Assembly (NCBI GenBank): GCA_947178115.1
Contig: CAMWXF010000019.1
Location: 1 to 12,940, forward strand
Reading direction: 5' to 3'
DNA: 12,940 nucleotides
DNA from: an uncultured Lachnospiraceae bacterium
GTDB taxonomy: Bacteria > Bacillota > Clostridia > Lachnospirales > Lachnospiraceae
Under the pieces are notes generated by a model. That model worked only from the letters and a program-made list of their open reading frames with translations, was not told where the DNA came from and searched no databases. How positions within the stretch are numbered: the first letter of the stretch is position 1; each line of letters begins with the position of its first letter. This document shows, in pieces, positions 9,614-12,940 of the stretch. The translations under genes and the position numbers were made by a program.

Positions 9614-9655
9614 ATAGAAAATCGTGCAAACTCAAAAAACGGGATAATTTTCTAT
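9614..9655 (+). promoter_or_regulatory. AT-rich hairpin just ahead of the ribosome binding site
   Basis: ATAGAAAAT (9614-9622) pairs perfectly with ATTTTCTAT (9647-9655) around a 24-base loop. The hairpin ends about ten bases before AGGAG (9663-9667). It has no U-run, so it is not a standard terminator; it may space or shield the initiation region. This may also be chance in an AT-rich leader. Confidence 0.3.
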
Positions 9656-9675
9656 ATCAGACAGGAGATAATATC

Positions 9676-10491
9676 ATGTCAGTTGCAGAAGAGATCAGGG
9701 AACAGCAAAGGCAGGCGTTCAGTACCATGAATTCCAAGGAAAAACTTGCTTATTTTTGGGATTATTATAAGATACACGTCTTTGTGGTAATCGTCGTGGT
9801 CGTAATGGTATCCACTTTTATCTATCAATATGTTACCAATAAAGATTACGGTTTCTATGTTTCTCTCGTTAATGCTGCAATAACCGATCCAAACCAGGAT
9901 CTGCCCTCGGAATGGGCGGCGGAATTTCAGGAATACGCGGGAATCGATCCTAAAGAATATCAGGTGTATATCGACACTTCCGTGGTACTCTCTGAGGACA
10001 TGGGTTCATCATACTCTGTCTCCAATGAGGAAAAAATGTTCCTCATGGCTCAGGTAGGTACGGTCAATGCCATTATCGCCGAAACGGAGACATTTGAGAG
10101 ATATTCCCAGCTTGAATATTTTTATAATCTGGAAAATGTATTATCCGACGAGGAGATCGAGAAATATCGTCCCTACTTCTACTATACGGATGCTGCCACC
10201 TTCGATACCGGAGATGACGACACATTCTATGAAGCGTCCGAGCGAAAAGACCCCGGTGCACTGACGATCAATCACCGTGATCCTTCCTGTATGGAACAGC
10301 CGATAGCAGTGGGTATTATTCTCACTTCCGACAATAAGCTTGCAGACGCGGGATATTACGCTTATCTGGAAAGCAATGAGTATAATTATCAGGGATATCC
10401 TTCCGAGACGGTTCTGGGCATCCCCTCATCATGCAAAGAACCGGAGCTGGCTGTCCGGTTCTTGGAATTCCTGCAATTAGGAGAGGGGTGA
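9676..10491 (+). CDS. Single-pass membrane protein with large extracytoplasmic domain, function unknown
   Basis: A 271-residue protein that I do not recognise with a named function. An N-terminal cytoplasmic segment (MSVAEEIREQQRQAFSTM, then KEKLAYFWDYYKIH) is followed by one membrane helix (about 33-53, very Val-rich) and an outer domain of about 215 residues. The outer domain has the look of a reduced solute-binding-like fold: VNAIIAETETFERY (130-143), then a FYNLENVLSDEEIEKY stretch, and near the end YPSETVLGIPSSCKEPELAVRFLEFL. Similar short membrane-anchored proteins recur in Lachnospiraceae. ATG at 9676 is preceded by AGGAG at good spacing. It is the only plus-strand gene here, reads from the promoter at 9275-9303 through the structured region, and converges on gatB. 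The topology is solid; the fold resemblance is inference. Confidence 0.85.
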   Translation: MSVAEEIREQQRQAFSTMNSKEKLAYFWDYYKIHVFVVIVVVVMVSTFIYQYVTNKDYGFYVSLVNAAITDPNQDLPSEWAAEFQEYAGIDPKEYQVYIDTSVVLSEDMGSSYSVSNEEKMFLMAQVGTVNAIIAETETFERYSQLEYFYNLENVLSDEEIEKYRPYFYYTDAATFDTGDDDTFYEASERKDPGALTINHRDPSCMEQPIAVGIILTSDNKLADAGYYAYLESNEYNYQGYPSETVLGIPSSCKEPELAVRFLEFLQLGEG

Positions 10492-10508
10492 CTGTGATTC
10501 TATCACAG
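10492..10508. terminator. Short hairpin between convergent genes, weak terminator candidate
   Basis: CTGTGAT and ATCACAG form a perfect 7-bp stem with a three-base loop, filling the gap between the two stop codons and overlapping the gatB stop. Purine- and pyrimidine-rich flanks (GAGAGGGG and CTCCCTC) could extend the stem imperfectly to about 10481-10519. There is no T-run on either side, so termination is doubtful. Confidence 0.35.
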
Positions 10509-11936
10509 CATCTCCCTCAACATCTGATTGACCGCCGCCGGATCAGCCTTGCCCTTCATGGCCTTCATGGTCTGCCCCACAAGGAATCCTATCGCCTTCT
10601 CTTTACCGTTACGGTAATCTTCCACGGACTGCGGATTCCCGGCGATGACTTCCTCTATCGTCTTACGCAAGGCACCTTCATCGCTGACAGTTTTTAATCC
10701 TTTTTCCTCTACATACTGTTCCGGGTCTGTATTTTCCTCAAACATTACCTCGAAAACTTCCTTCGCTACAGAGCTGTTGATTGCCTTGGATTCCGTAAGC
10801 GCAATTAGTTTCGCCAGATTTTCCGGTGAAAAACACAGATCAGAGGCATCTACTTCCTTTTCTTTCATCAAACGGAGCGTCTCACCCATCAACCAGTTAG
10901 ACACTTTCTTAGGCTGCCCGCAGATCGCGGTAGCGGCCTCGAAGATATCCGCCAAATGCTTGTCGCCGGTAATAATCTCGATATCATAGTCCGGAATATC
11001 GAATTCTTCCTTATAGCGCTTCATCTTCTCGGTACGGAATTCCGGCTGTCTTTCTTTAATCTGCGCTAACATCTCATCCCTCACGGCGATGGGCACCAGA
11101 TCCGGATCGGGGAAATAACGATAATCCTGCGCATCCTCTTTGCTACGCATAGCATAGGACTCGCCTTTCGTATCATCCCATCTCCTCGTCTCCTGTACTA
11201 CTGTTTCACCGGATTCGATCAGGTCGATCTGCCGCTCTGTCTCGCCCGCAATGGCTCTGGATATCGCCTTGAAAGAGTTCAGGTTCTTCATCTCGGTTCT
11301 GGTGCCGAACTGTGCGGCACCCACTTCCCGCACGGACAGATTCACGTCAGCGCGCATGGAGCCTTCCTGGAGTTTACAATCCGAAGCACCCAGATACTGA
11401 ATGATCAGCCGCAGCTTCTCAAGATAAGCAATGACTTCCTCCGCGCTACGCATATCAGGCTCTGACACGATCTCTATGAGGGGCACGCCGGAACGATTGT
11501 AGTCTACCAGTGAACAGTCCTCCCAATCGTCATGGATCAGCTTACCCGCATCTTCCTCCATATGAATTTCATGAATCCCTACGGTCTTTACCCCGCCTTC
11601 TTCCGTCTCAATCTCCACGCCGCCGTTTCGACAAATGGGCAGATAGAGCTGGGAGATCTGGTAGTTCTGCGGGTTGTCCGGGTAAAAATAGTTTTTCCTG
11701 TCAAATTTCGCATATCTGGTAATCTCGCAGTTCGTTGCAAGTCCAACCGCGATGGCATACTCTAATACCTGCTTATTCAGCACCGGAAGAGAACCGGGCA
11801 TACCGGTACACACCGGACAAGTCTGTGTGTTAGGTTCTGCGCCGAATGCAGTAGAACAACCGCAGAAAATCTTCGTCTTCGTGGCAAGCTCCACATGCAC
11901 TTCCAGACCGATGACTGTCTCATAATTTTTACTCAT
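10503..11936 (-). CDS. gatB: Asp/Glu-tRNA amidotransferase subunit B
   Basis: The tRNA-binding and kinase subunit of GatCAB. It phosphorylates the side chain of Glu-tRNA(Gln) or Asp-tRNA(Asn), which is then amidated with ammonia from GatA. The 477-residue length is normal. The N-terminal motif IGLEVHVEL (9-17) is followed by a zinc-binding set of four cysteines (C25, C27, C40 and C43, in CGCSTAFG and CPVCTGMPG). HMEEDAGKL, SGVPLIEIVSEPD and LQEGSMRADVN complete the catalytic cradle. The C-terminal helical and YqeY-like part ends in MKAMKGKADPAAVNQML. ATG at 11936 follows AGGAGG at nine bases. Its first eight bases overlap the end of gatA, the tight coupling expected in the gatCAB operon. It converges with the plus-strand gene, 11 bases away. 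Confidence 0.97.
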   Translation of the reverse strand: MSKNYETVIGLEVHVELATKTKIFCGCSTAFGAEPNTQTCPVCTGMPGSLPVLNKQVLEYAIAVGLATNCEITRYAKFDRKNYFYPDNPQNYQISQLYLPICRNGGVEIETEEGGVKTVGIHEIHMEEDAGKLIHDDWEDCSLVDYNRSGVPLIEIVSEPDMRSAEEVIAYLEKLRLIIQYLGASDCKLQEGSMRADVNLSVREVGAAQFGTRTEMKNLNSFKAISRAIAGETERQIDLIESGETVVQETRRWDDTKGESYAMRSKEDAQDYRYFPDPDLVPIAVRDEMLAQIKERQPEFRTEKMKRYKEEFDIPDYDIEIITGDKHLADIFEAATAICGQPKKVSNWLMGETLRLMKEKEVDASDLCFSPENLAKLIALTESKAINSSVAKEVFEVMFEENTDPEQYVEEKGLKTVSDEGALRKTIEEVIAGNPQSVEDYRNGKEKAIGFLVGQTMKAMKGKADPAAVNQMLREML

Positions 11937-12940
11937 GGCGCTGTCCCTCCTGTTCCGCATAGCTTATTCCCGCCTCCTGCTGACCACACTGATCCGAGCT
12001 GGTCGTACCTTGCCTGATTTCTTCTGTTCCCGCAGGCTCCTGCACAAGCCGGAATGTACCTCTGATTTTCTCGTAAGTGTACGCTGTCTGAATCAGCTTT
12101 TTCTCCTGAAAACAGTCGCCGATCAACTGTAATCCGATAGGCAGCCCGTTCTTATCTTTGCCGCAGGGAAGACTGATTCCCGGAAGTCCTGCAAGATTTA
12201 CGGCAATCGTGTAAATATCGCCCAGATACATCTTGATCGGATCGGACAAACTGGAACCCAGCTTAGGCGCTGTAGTGGGCGCTACCGGTCCTAAGATTAC
12301 ATCGTATTTTGCAAAAGCATCATCAAAAGCCTTCTTAATCAGTGCCTTAACACGCAGCGCTTTCAGATAATATGCGTCATAATAACCGGAGCTTAGCACG
12401 AAAGAACCAAGCATGATACGGCGTTTTACTTCCTCTCCGAAGCCCTCGGAACGAGATTTCTTATACATGTTGTGGAGCCCTGCATAATCTTCGGTACGAT
12501 ACCCGTATTTGATTCCGTCGAACCGTTCCAGATTCGAGCTTGCCTCCGCCGCCGCAATAGTATAATAAGTAGGGATTGCATACTCAACCAGACTTAAGTC
12601 GAAATGCTCCACCACTGCACCTTTTCGCTCCAATTCTTCCGCCGCCTTGAGAACCGCCGCTTTGACTTCCTCGTCAAGCCCTTCTCCGAAGTAGTCGTTA
12701 GGAATACCGATCCGCATTCCCTGCACATCGTCAACAAGTGCGGAAGTAAAATCAGTATCCTGTCGCTCCACAGAAGTGGAGTCCTTCTCATCATGGGAAG
12801 CGATCGTCTCAAGTACCGTGGCACAATCCGTCACATCCTTCGTCAACGGACCAATCTGGTCTAAAGAAGAGCCATAAGCAATCAACCCGTAACGGGACAC
12901 CGTACCGTAGGTAGGTTTCATACCCACCATGCCGCAATAG
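11929..12940 (-). CDS. gatA: Asp/Glu-tRNA amidotransferase subunit A, 3' part only
   Basis: The glutaminase/amidase subunit of GatCAB, which frees ammonia from glutamine. The window holds the last 336 residues of a protein that is normally near 485-495; the reading frame is open to the right edge, so the ATG at 12930 is internal (YCGMVGMKPTYG runs across it). The Lys-Ser-Ser catalytic triad of the amidase signature should lie just beyond the edge and cannot be checked. Family segments that are visible include KPTYGTVSRYGLIAYGSSLDQ, LGPVAPTTAPKLG, GLPGISLPCGKDKNGLPIG and LQLIGDCFQEKKL. After this the tail of about 45 residues is polar and Gln/Glu-rich, somewhat longer than usual. Its stop overlaps the gatB start by eight bases. 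gatC would be expected further upstream. Confidence 0.96.
   Translation of the reverse strand, partial: YCGMVGMKPTYGTVSRYGLIAYGSSLDQIGPLTKDVTDCATVLETIASHDEKDSTSVERQDTDFTSALVDDVQGMRIGIPNDYFGEGLDEEVKAAVLKAAEELERKGAVVEHFDLSLVEYAIPTYYTIAAAEASSNLERFDGIKYGYRTEDYAGLHNMYKKSRSEGFGEEVKRRIMLGSFVLSSGYYDAYYLKALRVKALIKKAFDDAFAKYDVILGPVAPTTAPKLGSSLSDPIKMYLGDIYTIAVNLAGLPGISLPCGKDKNGLPIGLQLIGDCFQEKKLIQTAYTYEKIRGTFRLVQEPAGTEEIRQGTTSSDQCGQQEAGISYAEQEGQRHE

Overview
The window looks like chromosomal DNA of a low-to-mid-GC Clostridia member, most likely a Lachnospiraceae (Bacillota) gut anaerobe. This rests on the family resemblance of the proteins, strong AGGAGG-type ribosome binding sites, consensus sigma-A promoters in AT-rich gaps, and a GatCAB amidotransferase. 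No phage, insertion sequence, CRISPR array, tRNA or rRNA is visible. All genes lie on the minus strand except one at 9676-10491.

Layout from left to right. Bases 1-290 are non-coding and hold a nested inverted-repeat element (117-253). Its core can act as a two-way terminator for the purine genes that end at 291. Bases 291-6454 are a purine nucleotide block on the minus strand, in transcription order guaB (IMP dehydrogenase), a large GGDEF-EAL cyclic-di-GMP protein, purO-type IMP cyclohydrolase, and a stand-alone AICAR transformylase. The last two make IMP, guaB commits it to GMP/GTP, and the GGDEF-EAL protein makes c-di-GMP from GTP and degrades it, so the block is functionally coherent. Bases 6604-7098 encode a small two-helix membrane protein with its own promoter. 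Next comes aspS (7311-9077), with a promoter at 9175-9203.

The 598-base gap 9078-9675 between aspS and the plus-strand gene is the most interesting part. A near-perfect sigma-A promoter at 9275-9303 reads into a 230-nt region (9344-9573) that folds into one long hairpin with a 23-bp closing stem, a large central internal loop, an upper stem and a GC-rich apical hairpin. It is either an independent structured RNA (a 6S-like RNA is a testable idea, since B. subtilis 6S-1 also lies beside aspS) or a structured leader of the downstream gene. That gene encodes a single-pass membrane protein of unknown function. It converges on gatB, with 11 bases between the stop codons.

Bases 10503-12940 hold gatB and the 3' part of gatA (cut by the window edge), two subunits of the Asp/Glu-tRNA amidotransferase. 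Together with aspS they form a translation theme: if this AspRS is non-discriminating, GatCAB would repair the Asp-tRNA(Asn) it produces. The sequence alone does not settle that.
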